DNA from: Corynebacterium falsenii
GTDB taxonomy: Bacteria > Actinomycetota > Actinomycetes > Mycobacteriales > Mycobacteriaceae
DNA length: 64,000 bases
Direction of reading: 5' to 3'
NCBI RefSeq assembly: GCF_020099275.1
Contig: NZ_CP083646.1
Span: forward strand, 1,426,001 to 1,490,000
Below, piece after piece: positions 18,218-27,820 of the stretch. Each line of letters begins with the position of its first letter. Positions within the stretch are counted from its first letter, which is position 1. The position numbers were made by a program, and so were the translations under genes. A model generated the notes under the pieces. That model was not told the DNA's origin. It was given only the letters and a program-made list of their open reading frames with translations, and searched no databases.

Positions 18218-21200
18218 ATGAGCGGTTCTTCCTTCGTCCATCTGCACAATCACACTGAATACTCCATGCTGGACGGCATGGCGAAGGTGGACATGCTCGC
18301 CGAAGAGGTGGTTCGCCAGGGAATGCCGGCCGTGGGCATGACTGACCACGGCAACATGTACGGCGCCGATGCGTTCTACCGGGCGATGACGGCGGCGGGG
18401 GTCAAGCCCATCATCGGCATCGAGGCGTACCTCGCACCGGAATCGCGTTTCAACCAGCAGCGCGTGCGGTGGGGCAAGCCGGAGCAGAAGTCGGACGACG
18501 TCTCGGCCTCCGGTGCCTACCTGCACCAGACCATGATCGCGGAGAACGCGACGGGCCTGCGCAACCTGTTCTACCTCTCCTCGATGGCCAGCTATGAAGG
18601 CCAGCTGGGTAAGTGGCCCCGCATGGATGCCGAGCTCATCGCCGAGCACGCGGAGGGCATCATCGCCACGACCGGTTGCCCGTCGGGTGACGTGCAGACC
18701 CGCCTGCGCCTCGGGCAATTCGACAAGGCCCTGGAAGCCGCCGCGATGTGGCAGGACATCTACGGCAAGGACAACTTCTTCCTCGAGCTGATGGACCACG
18801 GCCTGGACATCGAAAAGCGGGTGCGCGACGACCTGCTGGAGATCGGCCGGAAGTTGGAGCTGCCGCCGCTGGTAACCAACGACTGCCACTACGTGATCGA
18901 GCAGCAGGCACCCGCGCACGAGGTGATGCTGTGTGTGCAGACCGGGTCCACCCTGGACGAGCCGACCATCGACAACGGCGGTAAGCGCTTCGCCTTCTCC
19001 GGTAGTGGCTACTACCTGCGCACGGCCGAGGACCTGCGGGCACAGTGGGACAAGGAAGTGCCCAAGGGTTGCGACAACACCCTATGGGTGGCCGAGCGCG
19101 TGCAGGATTATAGCGAGGTGTGGGAGGAACACCCGCACGACCGCATGCCCATCGCCGACGTGCCGGAGGGACACACCCCGACCTCGTGGCTGACCCACGA
19201 GGTCATGCGTGGTCTGGAGGAACGCTTCCCCGGCAAGCCCGTGCCCACGGAGTACATCGACCGCGCGAAGTACGAAATCGGCGTGATCGACATGAAGGGC
19301 TACCCTTCCTACTTCCTCATCGTGGCCGAGCTCATCAAGCATGCCCGCTCGGTGGGCATCCGCGTAGGCCCGGGCCGTGGCTCCGCCGCGGGCGCGTTGG
19401 TGGCCTACGCCCTGACCATCACGAACATCGACCCGATGGAACATGGCCTGCTGTTCGAGCGCTTCCTCAACCCTGAGCGTCCCTCCGCACCCGATATCGA
19501 TATCGACTTCGACGATCGCCGCCGCGGTGAAATGATCCGCTACGCATCGGACCGTTGGGGCGAGGACAAGATCGCCCAGGTGATCACCTTCGGCACGGTG
19601 AAGACGAAGCAGGCCATTAAGGACTCCGCCCGTGCCCACTACGGGCAGGCGGGATTCCAGATGGCAGACCGCATCACCAAGGCGCTGCCGCCGGCCATCA
19701 TGGCCAAGGACATTCCCCTGCACGGCATCACCAACCCCGAGCACGAGCGCTACAACGAAGCCGCCGAGGTTCGTCAGCTCATCGAGACGGACCCGGATGT
19801 GGCGAAGATTTACAAGGATGCGCTGGGCCTGGAGGGCGTGGTTCGCCAGGCCGGCGTGCACGCCTGTGCGGTGATTATGTCCAGCGTTCCGCTTCTGGAC
19901 TGCATCCCGATGTGGAAGCGCAAGCAGGATGGTGCGCTGATCACGGGCTGGCCGTACCCGGCCTGTGAGGCCATCGGCCTGCTGAAGATGGACTTCCTGG
20001 GGCTGCGCAACCTCACGGTGATTGGCGATGCCATCGACAACATCAAGGCCAACCGCGGCGAGGACCTCGATTTGGAGGGCTTGGCCACGGATGACACGAA
20101 GTCGTACGAACTGCTGGCCCGCGGCGAGACGCTGGGCGTGTTCCAGCTGGACTCCGGCGGCATGCAGGAGTTGCTGAAGCGCATGAAGCCCACGGGCTTC
20201 AACGACATCGTGGCCGCCCTGGCGCTGTACCGCCCGGGCCCCATGGGTGTGGGAGCGCACTGGGAATACGCCGACCGCAAGAACGGCCGCAAGCCGATCG
20301 TCCCGATCCACCCAGAGCTCGAAGAGCCACTGAAGGACATCCTGGAGGAAACCTATGGCCTGATCGTGTACCAGGAGCAGATCATGAGGATCTCGCAGAA
20401 GGTCGCGAACTACTCGGCAGGTCAGGCAGACGGCTTCCGCAAGGCCATGGGTAAGAAGAAGCCGGAGGTGCTGGAAAAAGAGTTCGTCAACTTCGAGTCC
20501 GGCATGAAAGACAACGGCTTTAGCGCCGACGCCATCAAGACGTTGTGGGACACGATTCTGCCGTTCGCCGGCTACGCATTCAACAAATCGCACGCGGCAG
20601 GCTACGGCTTGGTCTCGTATTGGACCGCCTACCTCAAGGCCAATTACACGGCCGAGTACATGGCGGCTCTGCTGACCTCGGTGGCGGACAAGAAAGACAA
20701 GTCCGCGATCTACCTGGCCGACTGCCGCCACCTGGGCATCAAGGTGCTCTCGCCGGACGTCAATGAATCGCGCTACACGTTCCAGCCGGTGGGCAAGGAC
20801 ATCCGCTTCGGCCTGGGCGCTGTGCGCAACGTGGGCGAGGACGTGGTGGATTCTATCGTTCAGACCCGCGAGGAAAAGGGCCTATTCAAGGACTTCTCCG
20901 ACTACCTCGACAAGATCGAGGTGGTGGCCTGCTCGAAGCGAGTGACGGACTCGCTGATCAAGGCCGGTGCATTCGATTCGCTGGGGCACCCGCGCAAGGG
21001 CTTGGTGCTGGTGCACGAGGGCGCGGTGGATTCCGTGATTTCCACAAAGAAGGCCGCGGCCAAGGGCCAGTTCGACCTCTTCGCCGGATTCGGCGGCGAC
21101 GATGAGGACACGAGCGTGTCGGACGTGTTCCGCGTGGACATCCCCGATCAGCGCTGGGAGCGCAAGCACGAGCTGTCGCTGGAACGCGACATGCTGGGCC

Positions 21201-21793
21201 TGTACGTCAGTGGACACCCGCTGGATGGTTTCGAGGATGCGCTGGATTCGCAGATCGATACACCGCTAACCAGTGTGCTTTCCGGTGAGCTTCCGAACAA
21301 CAAGGAGGTGAAGATCGGCGGCATCATCAGCTCGGTGGAACGGCGCGTGGATAAGAACGGCTCCCCGTGGGTGATCGCCACCCTCGAGGATCACCACGGT
21401 GCCCAGGTGGAGTTGTTGGTGTTCGCCAAGACCTACCAGATGGTCGCCCCGCAAATCGTCGAGGACAACATCGTGTTGGCCAAGGCGCGGATCAGCTACA
21501 AGGACGATCGCATGAGCCTGTTCTGCGAGGACCTCAAGTCCGCGGAGCTGAGCGTGGGTGCAGGCAAGGGCGTGCCCCTGCGGCTGAGCATGCGCGTGGA
21601 GCAGGCAACGACCGAGAACATGGATCGTCTCAAACGAGTGCTGGGCCAGAATAGGGGTGATTCCGATGTATACCTCACGCTGGTCGATGGCGAGCAGGAG
21701 CTGCAGTTCATGCTGGCTCCAGAGATGCGCGTCGACAAGACCCCCTCACTTATCGGCTCCCTGAAGGCCAACTTCTGGGGTGACATCCTGTGA
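18218..21793 (+). CDS. dnaE: DNA polymerase III alpha subunit (replicative)
   Basis: 1191 residues. The N-terminal PHP domain (about 1-280) starts [15 protein letters not shown] with metal-binding histidines retained; in mycobacterial DnaE1 this domain is the proofreading exonuclease. The polymerase palm carries the catalytic aspartates in [12 protein letters not shown] near residue 430, and [14 protein letters not shown] precedes it. The C-terminal region (about 1000-1100) is the OB-fold. ATG 18218 follows TAAGAT by 8 bases with no ribosome site, consistent with a leaderless mRNA. The upstream ATG at 18149 is rejected. The stop overlaps the next start by four bases. Confidence 0.97.
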   Translation: MSGSSFVHLHNHTEYSMLDGMAKVDMLAEEVVRQGMPAVGMTDHGNMYGADAFYRAMTAAGVKPIIGIEAYLAPESRFNQQRVRWGKPEQKSDDVSASGAYLHQTMIAENATGLRNLFYLSSMASYEGQLGKWPRMDAELIAEHAEGIIATTGCPSGDVQTRLRLGQFDKALEAAAMWQDIYGKDNFFLELMDHGLDIEKRVRDDLLEIGRKLELPPLVTNDCHYVIEQQAPAHEVMLCVQTGSTLDEPTIDNGGKRFAFSGSGYYLRTAEDLRAQWDKEVPKGCDNTLWVAERVQDYSEVWEEHPHDRMPIADVPEGHTPTSWLTHEVMRGLEERFPGKPVPTEYIDRAKYEIGVIDMKGYPSYFLIVAELIKHARSVGIRVGPGRGSAAGALVAYALTITNIDPMEHGLLFERFLNPERPSAPDIDIDFDDRRRGEMIRYASDRWGEDKIAQVITFGTVKTKQAIKDSARAHYGQAGFQMADRITKALPPAIMAKDIPLHGITNPEHERYNEAAEVRQLIETDPDVAKIYKDALGLEGVVRQAGVHACAVIMSSVPLLDCIPMWKRKQDGALITGWPYPACEAIGLLKMDFLGLRNLTVIGDAIDNIKANRGEDLDLEGLATDDTKSYELLARGETLGVFQLDSGGMQELLKRMKPTGFNDIVAALALYRPGPMGVGAHWEYADRKNGRKPIVPIHPELEEPLKDILEETYGLIVYQEQIMRISQKVANYSAGQADGFRKAMGKKKPEVLEKEFVNFESGMKDNGFSADAIKTLWDTILPFAGYAFNKSHAAGYGLVSYWTAYLKANYTAEYMAALLTSVADKKDKSAIYLADCRHLGIKVLSPDVNESRYTFQPVGKDIRFGLGAVRNVGEDVVDSIVQTREEKGLFKDFSDYLDKIEVVACSKRVTDSLIKAGAFDSLGHPRKGLVLVHEGAVDSVISTKKAAAKGQFDLFAGFGGDDEDTSVSDVFRVDIPDQRWERKHELSLERDMLGLYVSGHPLDGFEDALDSQIDTPLTSVLSGELPNNKEVKIGGIISSVERRVDKNGSPWVIATLEDHHGAQVELLVFAKTYQMVAPQIVEDNIVLAKARISYKDDRMSLFCEDLKSAELSVGAGKGVPLRLSMRVEQATTENMDRLKRVLGQNRGDSDVYLTLVDGEQELQFMLAPEMRVDKTPSLIGSLKANFWGDIL

Positions 21794-22278
21794 CGGTTCC
21801 CGCTCCATTTCTCACCCGTGTGGTGTGCTTCTTCATTGACCTGTGGGTCTTGCAGATCATCGTGTCCCTGTGCGAATTCGGTGTCTCGAAGGCGGATAGT
21901 GGTTTCACGCTCGCCACGAACGTGAAAGAGGCCATTGTTTTTGCCCTCCTGCTCGCCATCCGGCTGTACGGAGAATCCACCGGGAAGAATATTTCCTCCA
22001 AGCGCTTCTTCGCCACCACCGTGAAGATTGACGGTCAGGGAGGCAGGCGAGTCGCCAATGTTGTGAAGCGCAACTCGTGGATCTTCCTTGCCATCGCCTT
22101 GCCGCTGATCAATCCGGGCCTGGCGGGAACCTCAATGTTCGTGGTGCTTCTGTTGTGGCTTACGTCCACGAGGGATCCGATGAAACGCACCCTGACTGAC
22201 CTCTGGGCATCGGCGGAGGTCGTCACCAGGGATTCGCCCGCCGAACGTCCGTCGCGCCGCAAGGGGAAAGTCGAATGA
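21790..22278 (+). CDS. RDD family membrane protein
   Basis: 162 residues with three hydrophobic helices (about 5-27, 45-65 and 95-125). RDD features are [13 protein letters not shown] near the N-terminus and the late segment [18 protein letters not shown] proteins are small integral membrane proteins, some linked to ion exchange, mostly of unknown role. The C-terminus is basic. GTG 21790 overlaps the dnaE1 stop and the stop overlaps the next gene, so the three genes form a coupled unit. Confidence 0.78.
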   Translation: MTVPAPFLTRVVCFFIDLWVLQIIVSLCEFGVSKADSGFTLATNVKEAIVFALLLAIRLYGESTGKNISSKRFFATTVKIDGQGGRRVANVVKRNSWIFLAIALPLINPGLAGTSMFVVLLLWLTSTRDPMKRTLTDLWASAEVVTRDSPAERPSRRKGKVE

Positions 22279-23378
22279 ACCGAAGCACATCGAACGTCCA
22301 ACTGGCCGGTCCACCGGCACAACCGGCGTGGTGGCGAGACCCCGGCGTGCTGCGGGTGGTCTGGGTCAATGTGATCCTCCATGGGTTGCTGCTGATCGGT
22401 TGCCTGGTGGCGTGGTCCCAAGGACTATTCACGAGCGCATTCACCGTGGGGCTGTTGGCCACCGCCTACACCTTGGGGCTGCGCCACGCCTTCGACCCGG
22501 ATCACATCGCCGCGATTGATAACACCACTAGGGCGCTGCAAAACGACGCGCGCACGCCGCAGAACATCGGAATGTTCTTTGCGCTGGGGCACTCCACCGT
22601 GGTGATTATCGCGGCAGGACTTATCGCAGCATCCGCTCGCTGGGCGAACCTCACCGAGGACTCGCCGTTCACGCAGGCGCTGGGCATTTGGGGTGCAACG
22701 TTTTCCGGGGTTGTTCTGCTGGTCCTCGCCCTGATTAACCTCAGCAAATTGCGGGTCATGCTCCGAATGGAACGGCAGCTCCGCGCAACCAACCGCCCGG
22801 TTGATGCCTCAACTACACAATCTGCGGCGCCCGAATCACTGACCTCGAACCAGCTTCCATCTGGCCCTCTGGGCAGGATTCTCGGCCCGATGGTGCAACG
22901 CGTGTCCAAACCTTGGCACATGTACCCCGTCGGATTCCTATTTGGTCTCGGCTTCGACACCGCCACGGAGATCTCGCTGCTTATTCTGGCTGCCAGTGGC
23001 GTGGCCCTCGGAGTGCCGTGGTGGACGATGCTGCTGCTGCCACTTGCTTTCACCGCTGGCATGGCCGCGATGGATTCCGCCGATGGCATTTTCATGGCGA
23101 GAGCATACCGGTGGGCACTTGACCGCCCGGAAATGAAGCTCCGCTACAACATTGTCATGACAACCATCTCGGTAGTCTTTGCATTGTTCATCGGAATTAC
23201 CGGTCTCATCTTCCTTGCCGACGAACTCGGATTCACACCAGTTTCGTGGGTCAATAACCTCGAACTCGATAATTCTGGGTATTGGATTCTCGGAATCTTT
23301 ATCGCCATTTATGCTGCGTCTCGGATCCGGTGGAACGTCCGTACACGCAGGCTATCGAGCGGGCTCAGGCGGGGGTAG
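22275..23378 (+). CDS. NiCoT-family nickel/cobalt permease
   Basis: 367 residues, about eight membrane helices. The defining HAFDPDHIAAIDNTTR sequence (H-x4-DH) in helix II is near residue 75. LGFDTATEI and FTAGMAAMDSADG are the other family signatures. Members (HoxN, NixA, NhlF) import Ni2+ and/or Co2+ across the cytoplasmic membrane; selectivity cannot be read from the sequence. It overlaps the RDD gene by four bases. A hydrophilic loop of about 45 residues (175-220) is cytoplasmic. No urease or cobalamin genes are in the window to point to one metal. Confidence 0.92.
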   Translation: MNRSTSNVQLAGPPAQPAWWRDPGVLRVVWVNVILHGLLLIGCLVAWSQGLFTSAFTVGLLATAYTLGLRHAFDPDHIAAIDNTTRALQNDARTPQNIGMFFALGHSTVVIIAAGLIAASARWANLTEDSPFTQALGIWGATFSGVVLLVLALINLSKLRVMLRMERQLRATNRPVDASTTQSAAPESLTSNQLPSGPLGRILGPMVQRVSKPWHMYPVGFLFGLGFDTATEISLLILAASGVALGVPWWTMLLLPLAFTAGMAAMDSADGIFMARAYRWALDRPEMKLRYNIVMTTISVVFALFIGITGLIFLADELGFTPVSWVNNLELDNSGYWILGIFIAIYAASRIRWNVRTRRLSSGLRRG

Positions 23379-23500
23379 CCGGATACCCCTTCACGAAAAG
23401 TCAGGGGAACTAACCCACCCGAATCTCCGACTATTTTTCACGAGATTCCGCACTTCTTGCGGATCGCAGGTCTCTTGACTGACGTAGACAGGTGGGTTTC

Positions 23501-24979
23501 ATGGTTCTGATTGAACAAAAAGAACCGGCTCCAACGAAAGAGCCACAACGCCGCAGCGGGCTAGGCCCGCTGATGCGGCGCATTCACTTTTACGCCGGAA
23601 TGTTCATCGGACCATTCCTGCTCGTCGCCGCCATCAGCGGCGCACTGTACGCCATCGCCCCCACGATGGAAGCCATCGCGTACCGCGACATGCTGCGCGT
23701 CCCCGAATCCTCGACCAGCGTTCCCCTGTCGCAGCAGGTGAGCGCCGCCCAAGCTGAGCACCCAGACATGCCGGTCGCGCAGATCTGGCCATCCTCCGAA
23801 CCAGGAGAGACCACCCGCGTGCTGCTCAGCGACGAGTCCGTGGGCGAAGACCGCCTGCGCAGCGTCTTTGTGGATCCCGGCACCGGCGACATCGTGGGGG
23901 ATGCCCCGACCTACTCCGGGCGGGGCGAGCTCCCCATGCGCTTCTGGATCTCCCAGCTCCACAAGGACCTCCATCTCGGTGATCCCGGAGCGCTCTACTC
24001 CGAGCTCGCAGCGTCCTGGATGTGGTTCATCGCCTTCGGCGGGTTGTACCTCTGGCTCAAGCGCACTCGTAGCGCCAAGAAGGCGGTCCTGGGCTTGGGC
24101 TCTGGTGGCAAAGGCACCCGCAAGCGCATCATGAACCTGCACGCCGTGGCCGGTGTGTGGCTGCTCATCGCGATGGTGGGGCTATCCGCCACCGGTATCA
24201 CCTGGTCCAACGTGGCCGGCCAGAATGTCAGCACCACCGTCAAGGCACTGAAGTGGAAGGCTGACCCCATCAACAAATCCCTCACGGAAGACGGCTCCAA
24301 GGCTGAAGGCTCCAAGGCCACCGGCACCGACAGCTCAGCAGGCTCCAAGACTGAGCCCCGCGCGGTCACGCCGAAGGAAGTCGCCAACCAAGCCGCCACC
24401 GTCCTGGCCACCGCCCGCGCCGAAGGCCTCACCGGCTCGGTGCGCATGTTCCCCGGCGAGGACGTCAACACCGCATGGCAGGTCAGCGAACGCTGGGTTC
24501 CCTACCGCACCAGCTCCGATGCCATCACCGTCAACGGCAGCAATGGCAAAGTAGTCGACCGGCTCCCGTTCTCCGAGCTCCCGCTGTTCTCCAAGCTGAC
24601 CTCATGGGGCATCTACCTGCATATGGGCATCATGTTCGGCCTGCCGCTGCAGATCCTCCTGTTCCTCGTGGCACTCGCCATTGCAGGTCTCGTGGTCACC
24701 GGCTACATGATGTGGTGGAAGCGCCGACCCACCCTCGGTGGCGTGGCCGGCGTGCCCGGCCCCAACACCGAGCTCAGCGCCACGGACTGGCTCATCATCC
24801 TGGCCTTCATCGGCATCGTCGGCACATTCCTGCCCCTGTTCGGAGCCAGCCTCATCGCCATGCTCCTCGCCGACCGTGCGCTGGCCAAGCGCGCCCGTCA
24901 GCGCACGTTTACCGTGGACTCCCAGGAGCCAGCGCCCAAGTTGACCCGCACCACAACCTCGGATTCTGGCGCCTCGTAG
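23501..24979 (+). CDS. PepSY-associated membrane protein
   Basis: 492 residues. Membrane helices lie at about residues 28-50, 170-190, 210-232, 370-395 and 425-450, and PepSY-type external segments lie between them. RRIHFYAGMFIGPFLLVAAISG and GIYLHMGIMFGLPLQ are typical of the PepSY_TM family, members of which include iron-regulated or siderophore-reducing membrane proteins (PiuB-like). A low-complexity linker with repeated GSKAEGSKA-type units is near residue 275. ATG 23501 has AGGTGG six bases upstream. Its last 82 bases lie inside the convergent treZ gene. Role unknown. Confidence 0.82.
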   Translation: MVLIEQKEPAPTKEPQRRSGLGPLMRRIHFYAGMFIGPFLLVAAISGALYAIAPTMEAIAYRDMLRVPESSTSVPLSQQVSAAQAEHPDMPVAQIWPSSEPGETTRVLLSDESVGEDRLRSVFVDPGTGDIVGDAPTYSGRGELPMRFWISQLHKDLHLGDPGALYSELAASWMWFIAFGGLYLWLKRTRSAKKAVLGLGSGGKGTRKRIMNLHAVAGVWLLIAMVGLSATGITWSNVAGQNVSTTVKALKWKADPINKSLTEDGSKAEGSKATGTDSSAGSKTEPRAVTPKEVANQAATVLATARAEGLTGSVRMFPGEDVNTAWQVSERWVPYRTSSDAITVNGSNGKVVDRLPFSELPLFSKLTSWGIYLHMGIMFGLPLQILLFLVALAIAGLVVTGYMMWWKRRPTLGGVAGVPGPNTELSATDWLIILAFIGIVGTFLPLFGASLIAMLLADRALAKRARQRTFTVDSQEPAPKLTRTTTSDSGAS

Positions 24980-26535
24980 GTCAGCTCAATCCAGCGACCT
25001 GACCCGTGATCCACCGGCGGAACCGTGGGGTTCACACCCCCGTCAACCCGGTCAGCCGGGTCCTCGCTAAACCACGAGATATCCACTAGCGAGGCCTTGT
25101 CCAGCTGGTGGCGTCGACGAAGATCGAGAAGCCGACGGTACTCCGCCAACACGCGGGCATGATCGGGCTCGTCCAGCTCGGACCACTTCAGCTTCGAGTC
25201 GAGGAAAGTCTCCAGCGCCGCCGGGTCGGGAACCTCCTTCGGATCCCACCCGGCGCGGGCGAACTCGCGGGTGCGGCCCTGGCGGGTGCCCTCGTTGAGC
25301 TCTTCGCTCTCGTGATCCACAAAGAACGCGAACGGGGTGGACGCGCCCCATTCCTCGCCCATGAACAGCATCGGTGTAAAGGGGCTGGTCAGGACCAGGG
25401 TGGCCTTGGCGATCTGCTGCTCCACGGTCAAGTTCATGCTCGGTCGGTCACCGGCGGCGCGGTTGCCGGTCTGATCGTGCGTGGTCGTGTACGTCACGAA
25501 CCGCCAATAGTCCGGATCGCTCACCGGCCTACCGTGCGTGCGGCGGCGGAAGCTGCTGTAGCGACCGTCGTGCCAGAACACCCGCTGGAACGTGGTGGCC
25601 AGCACCTCCACCGAACCGAAGTCGCCGTAGTAGGCGTGGTCCTCGCCGGAGACCGCGGCGTGAATGGCGTGGTGCACGTCATCGTTCCACTGCGCCACGC
25701 GGAACGCCTCGGTGTATTTCGGATCGTTCTGGTCCGTCTCGGCGATCACCCAGGACGGTTCCGCGACGTCGCGGATCTGTTCCACGAGGCTCACTGCGCC
25801 GGTATCGTCTAGGGCGTGAACGGCGTCGAGGCGCAGCCCGTCCATCCCGAATTCCTCGGTCCAGATGCGCACGGCCTCTAGGATGTACGCGCGAACCTCG
25901 TCCGAATCCGGCCCTTGGAGGTTCACTACCTCGCCCCAGCCGGTCGAGCCGCCGGCGGTGTAGGGGCCGAACATGCCCGTGTAATTGCCATCCGGGCCGA
26001 AGTGGTTGAACACCACATCGAGGACCACGGCCAGCCCCCGGTCGTGCGCGGCCGCGACGAAGCGTTCGAGCGCGTCCGGGCCGCCGTAGTTTTCGGCCAC
26101 CGCGTGCCAGCACACGCCGTCATAGCCCCAGTTCCGGGTGCCGCCGCACGGCTGCAGGGGCATGAGTTCCACAGCGGTCACGCCGAGGTCCGCGAGGTAA
26201 TCCAGCTTCTCAATGGCGGAATCCAGCGTGCCGTCCGGGGTGAACGTGCCCACGTGCATTTCGTAGAGCACTTCGCCCTGCAGGTCCCGCCCGAGCGGGG
26301 CGAGGTCCGCGCTGCCGTGCCATACCTGGGACAGGCCATGGATGCCATCGGGTTGGCGCCGGGATCTCGGATCCGGCACCACCGGGCCGCCGTCGACGGA
26401 AAATCCGTAGCGCGCCCCGTCGGTCGCGGGGATATCGCAGGTGAACCAGCCATCGTCGCCGGCGGTCATGGGATGGGAGGTGCCGTCCACAACGACATCC
26501 ACGTTCCTAGCCTTCGGAGCCCACACGCTATACAT
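24898..26535 (-). CDS. treZ: Maltooligosyltrehalose trehalohydrolase
   Basis: 545 residues. It releases trehalose from maltooligosyl-trehalose made by TreY. An N-terminal CBM48-like module starts MYSVWAPKARNVDV. The GH13 barrel shows YEMHVGTFTPDGT, DVVFNHFGPDGNY, and GLRLDAVHAL with the nucleophile Asp near residue 230. VIAETDQND carries the acid/base Glu and TYTTTHDQTGNR the third carboxylate. ATG 26535 is preceded by minus-strand TAGTCT at 8 bases, a leaderless layout, so the longer frame is rejected. The 3' end overlaps the PepSY gene by 82 bases. Confidence 0.95.
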   Translation of the reverse strand: MYSVWAPKARNVDVVVDGTSHPMTAGDDGWFTCDIPATDGARYGFSVDGGPVVPDPRSRRQPDGIHGLSQVWHGSADLAPLGRDLQGEVLYEMHVGTFTPDGTLDSAIEKLDYLADLGVTAVELMPLQPCGGTRNWGYDGVCWHAVAENYGGPDALERFVAAAHDRGLAVVLDVVFNHFGPDGNYTGMFGPYTAGGSTGWGEVVNLQGPDSDEVRAYILEAVRIWTEEFGMDGLRLDAVHALDDTGAVSLVEQIRDVAEPSWVIAETDQNDPKYTEAFRVAQWNDDVHHAIHAAVSGEDHAYYGDFGSVEVLATTFQRVFWHDGRYSSFRRRTHGRPVSDPDYWRFVTYTTTHDQTGNRAAGDRPSMNLTVEQQIAKATLVLTSPFTPMLFMGEEWGASTPFAFFVDHESEELNEGTRQGRTREFARAGWDPKEVPDPAALETFLDSKLKWSELDEPDHARVLAEYRRLLDLRRRHQLDKASLVDISWFSEDPADRVDGGVNPTVPPVDHGSGRWIELTYEAPESEVVVRVNLGAGSWESTVNVR

Positions 26536-26543
26536 GGTTCCCA

Positions 26544-26560
26544 AGACTAACTGCGATAAT
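26544..26560. promoter_or_regulatory. Divergent leaderless promoters, treZ / yigZ
   Basis: Minus-strand TAGTCT (26549-26544) lies 8 bases from the treZ ATG. Plus-strand GATAAT (26555-26560) lies 6 bases from the yigZ ATG. Only 31 bases separate the two start codons, so each -35 region lies near or beyond the opposite start codon. Confidence 0.6.
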
Positions 26561-26566
26561 GGTGCA

Positions 26567-27211
26567 ATGCCCACCGAGCAACCATATCTGCGACCAGCCC
26601 AGGGCCAGGTGAGCGAGACCGTGGAGATCAAACGCTCCCAGTTCATCGCCGTGGCCCAGCGCACCGATTCGGAGACCGCCGCCCGCGCCTTCATCGACGA
26701 CGTGCGTTCCACCTACCCGGACGCCCGCCACCACTGCACCGCCTACATCATCCACCAGGATGGCGCCCAGCCGATCGAGCGTTCCAGCGACGATGGGGAA
26801 CCCGCCGGCACCGCTGGCCAGCCGATGCTCGAGGTGCTGCGCGGCCGGGAGATTCTGGACATCACGGTGGTGGTTGTCCGGTACTTTGGCGGAGTTCTGC
26901 TGGGCACCGGTGGGTTGGTGCGCGCTTACCAACAGGCCACGCGGGCTGCGGTGGATTCTCTTTCTCTCGTTCGACGCCACCACGTTGCCCTTCACCAGTT
27001 CACCGTTGGGCATGACAAGGCCGGTCGGGTGGAAGCAGAGCTGCGGGTGGCGGGTTATACGATCGCGGATGTTGAGTACTCTGCCGAGGTGACGATGACG
27101 ATTGCGGCCGAACCGGGCACTGATGTTGTCGGGGCCGTGGCCAGCCTGACCGGTGGCGACGCGGAGGTGACCAGCGCGGGGGAGCAGTGGGTCGATTCGC
27201 CCGTGGCGTAG
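26567..27211 (+). CDS. yigZ: YigZ/IMPACT family protein (UPF0029)
   Basis: 214 residues. The conserved N-terminal domain includes EIKRSQFIAVAQ, SDDGEPAGTAGQP and VVVVRYFGGVLLGTGGLVRAY. The C-terminal ~70 residues form the smaller YigZ ferredoxin-like domain. Members bind nucleic acids; the yeast and animal homologues (YIH1/IMPACT) modulate Gcn2, but the bacterial role is unclear. ATG 26567 lies 6 bases after GATAAT with no ribosome site; longer starts would run into treZ. Confidence 0.92.
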   Translation: MPTEQPYLRPAQGQVSETVEIKRSQFIAVAQRTDSETAARAFIDDVRSTYPDARHHCTAYIIHQDGAQPIERSSDDGEPAGTAGQPMLEVLRGREILDITVVVVRYFGGVLLGTGGLVRAYQQATRAAVDSLSLVRRHHVALHQFTVGHDKAGRVEAELRVAGYTIADVEYSAEVTMTIAAEPGTDVVGAVASLTGGDAEVTSAGEQWVDSPVA

Positions 27212-27225
27212 TTAGAATGGGGCGC

Positions 27226-27462
27226 ATGACAATGAGCAATACCCCAGGTAGCGATCCCGTATCCCAGCGCAAGGCCGAGGTCCGGAAGCACAGCAAGAAC
27301 ATCAAGATCGCCGGTGGCGTGGCCGCCGTGAGCGTGCTCGTTGGTTTGACCGTGGCCAACAACGCGTTCTTCACGATTATCCTGCCGCTGCTCGCGCTGG
27401 GATTCATGGCTTACAGCGGGTACAAGATCAAGGAGATTGTGAACCACAAGGATCAGTGGTGA
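27226..27462 (+). CDS. Small membrane protein
   Basis: 78 residues: a hydrophilic, Lys/Arg-rich N-terminus (about 1-25), then two helices (about 27-46 and 48-66) with FFTIILPLLALGFMAYSGYKIKE across the second. I recognise no named domain. ATG 27226 lies 7 bases after TAGAAT (27213-27218), a leaderless layout, which favours it over ATG 27232. The S4 gene begins five bases after its stop, so the two are probably cotranscribed. Confidence 0.72.
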   Translation: MTMSNTPGSDPVSQRKAEVRKHSKNIKIAGGVAAVSVLVGLTVANNAFFTIILPLLALGFMAYSGYKIKEIVNHKDQW

Positions 27463-27466
27463 GTTA

Positions 27467-27820
27467 ATGGTCCGCGTGGATCAATGGGTGTGGGCCGTTC
27501 GGCTGTTCAAGACTCGTACAGCTGCGGCCCAGGCGTGCAACGCCGGGCACGTGAAAATCAACGACGTTGCGGTCAAGCCCGCGCAACCCGTGGTGGTGGG
27601 CGATACGGTGCGAGTGTGGGCGAACCACCGCGAGCACATTGTGGAGGTCACCCAATTGCTCTCCAAGCGCGTGGGGGCGCCGGTGGCCCGGACGGCCTAC
27701 ATTGATCATTCGCCACCGCCGCCGGTGATCCCGCCGATGCCGCGCCGGGATCGGGGAGCGGGGCGACCGACGAAGCGGGAGCGGCGGCAACTTAATCGCT
27801 TGATGGGGAAGCAGCCTTGA
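27467..27820 (+). CDS. S4-domain RNA-binding protein (Hsp15-like)
   Basis: 117 residues. An S4 domain spans about residues 2-60, with RVDQWVWAVRLFKTRTAA then GHVKINDVAVKPAQPV, and a basic tail ends in RPTKRERRQLNRLMG. Hsp15 (YrfH) binds stalled 50S subunits carrying nascent chains; the small actinobacterial homologues are assumed to bind rRNA. The Pro-rich HSPPPPVIPP linker is notable. Its 3' end overlaps the convergent relS gene by 29 bases. Confidence 0.85.
   Translation: MVRVDQWVWAVRLFKTRTAAAQACNAGHVKINDVAVKPAQPVVVGDTVRVWANHREHIVEVTQLLSKRVGAPVARTAYIDHSPPPPVIPPMPRRDRGAGRPTKRERRQLNRLMGKQP

Noticed and set aside
19082..20731. 549-codon minus-strand frame opposite dnaE1
   Set aside because: Antisense shadow; dnaE1 motifs run continuously through this region.
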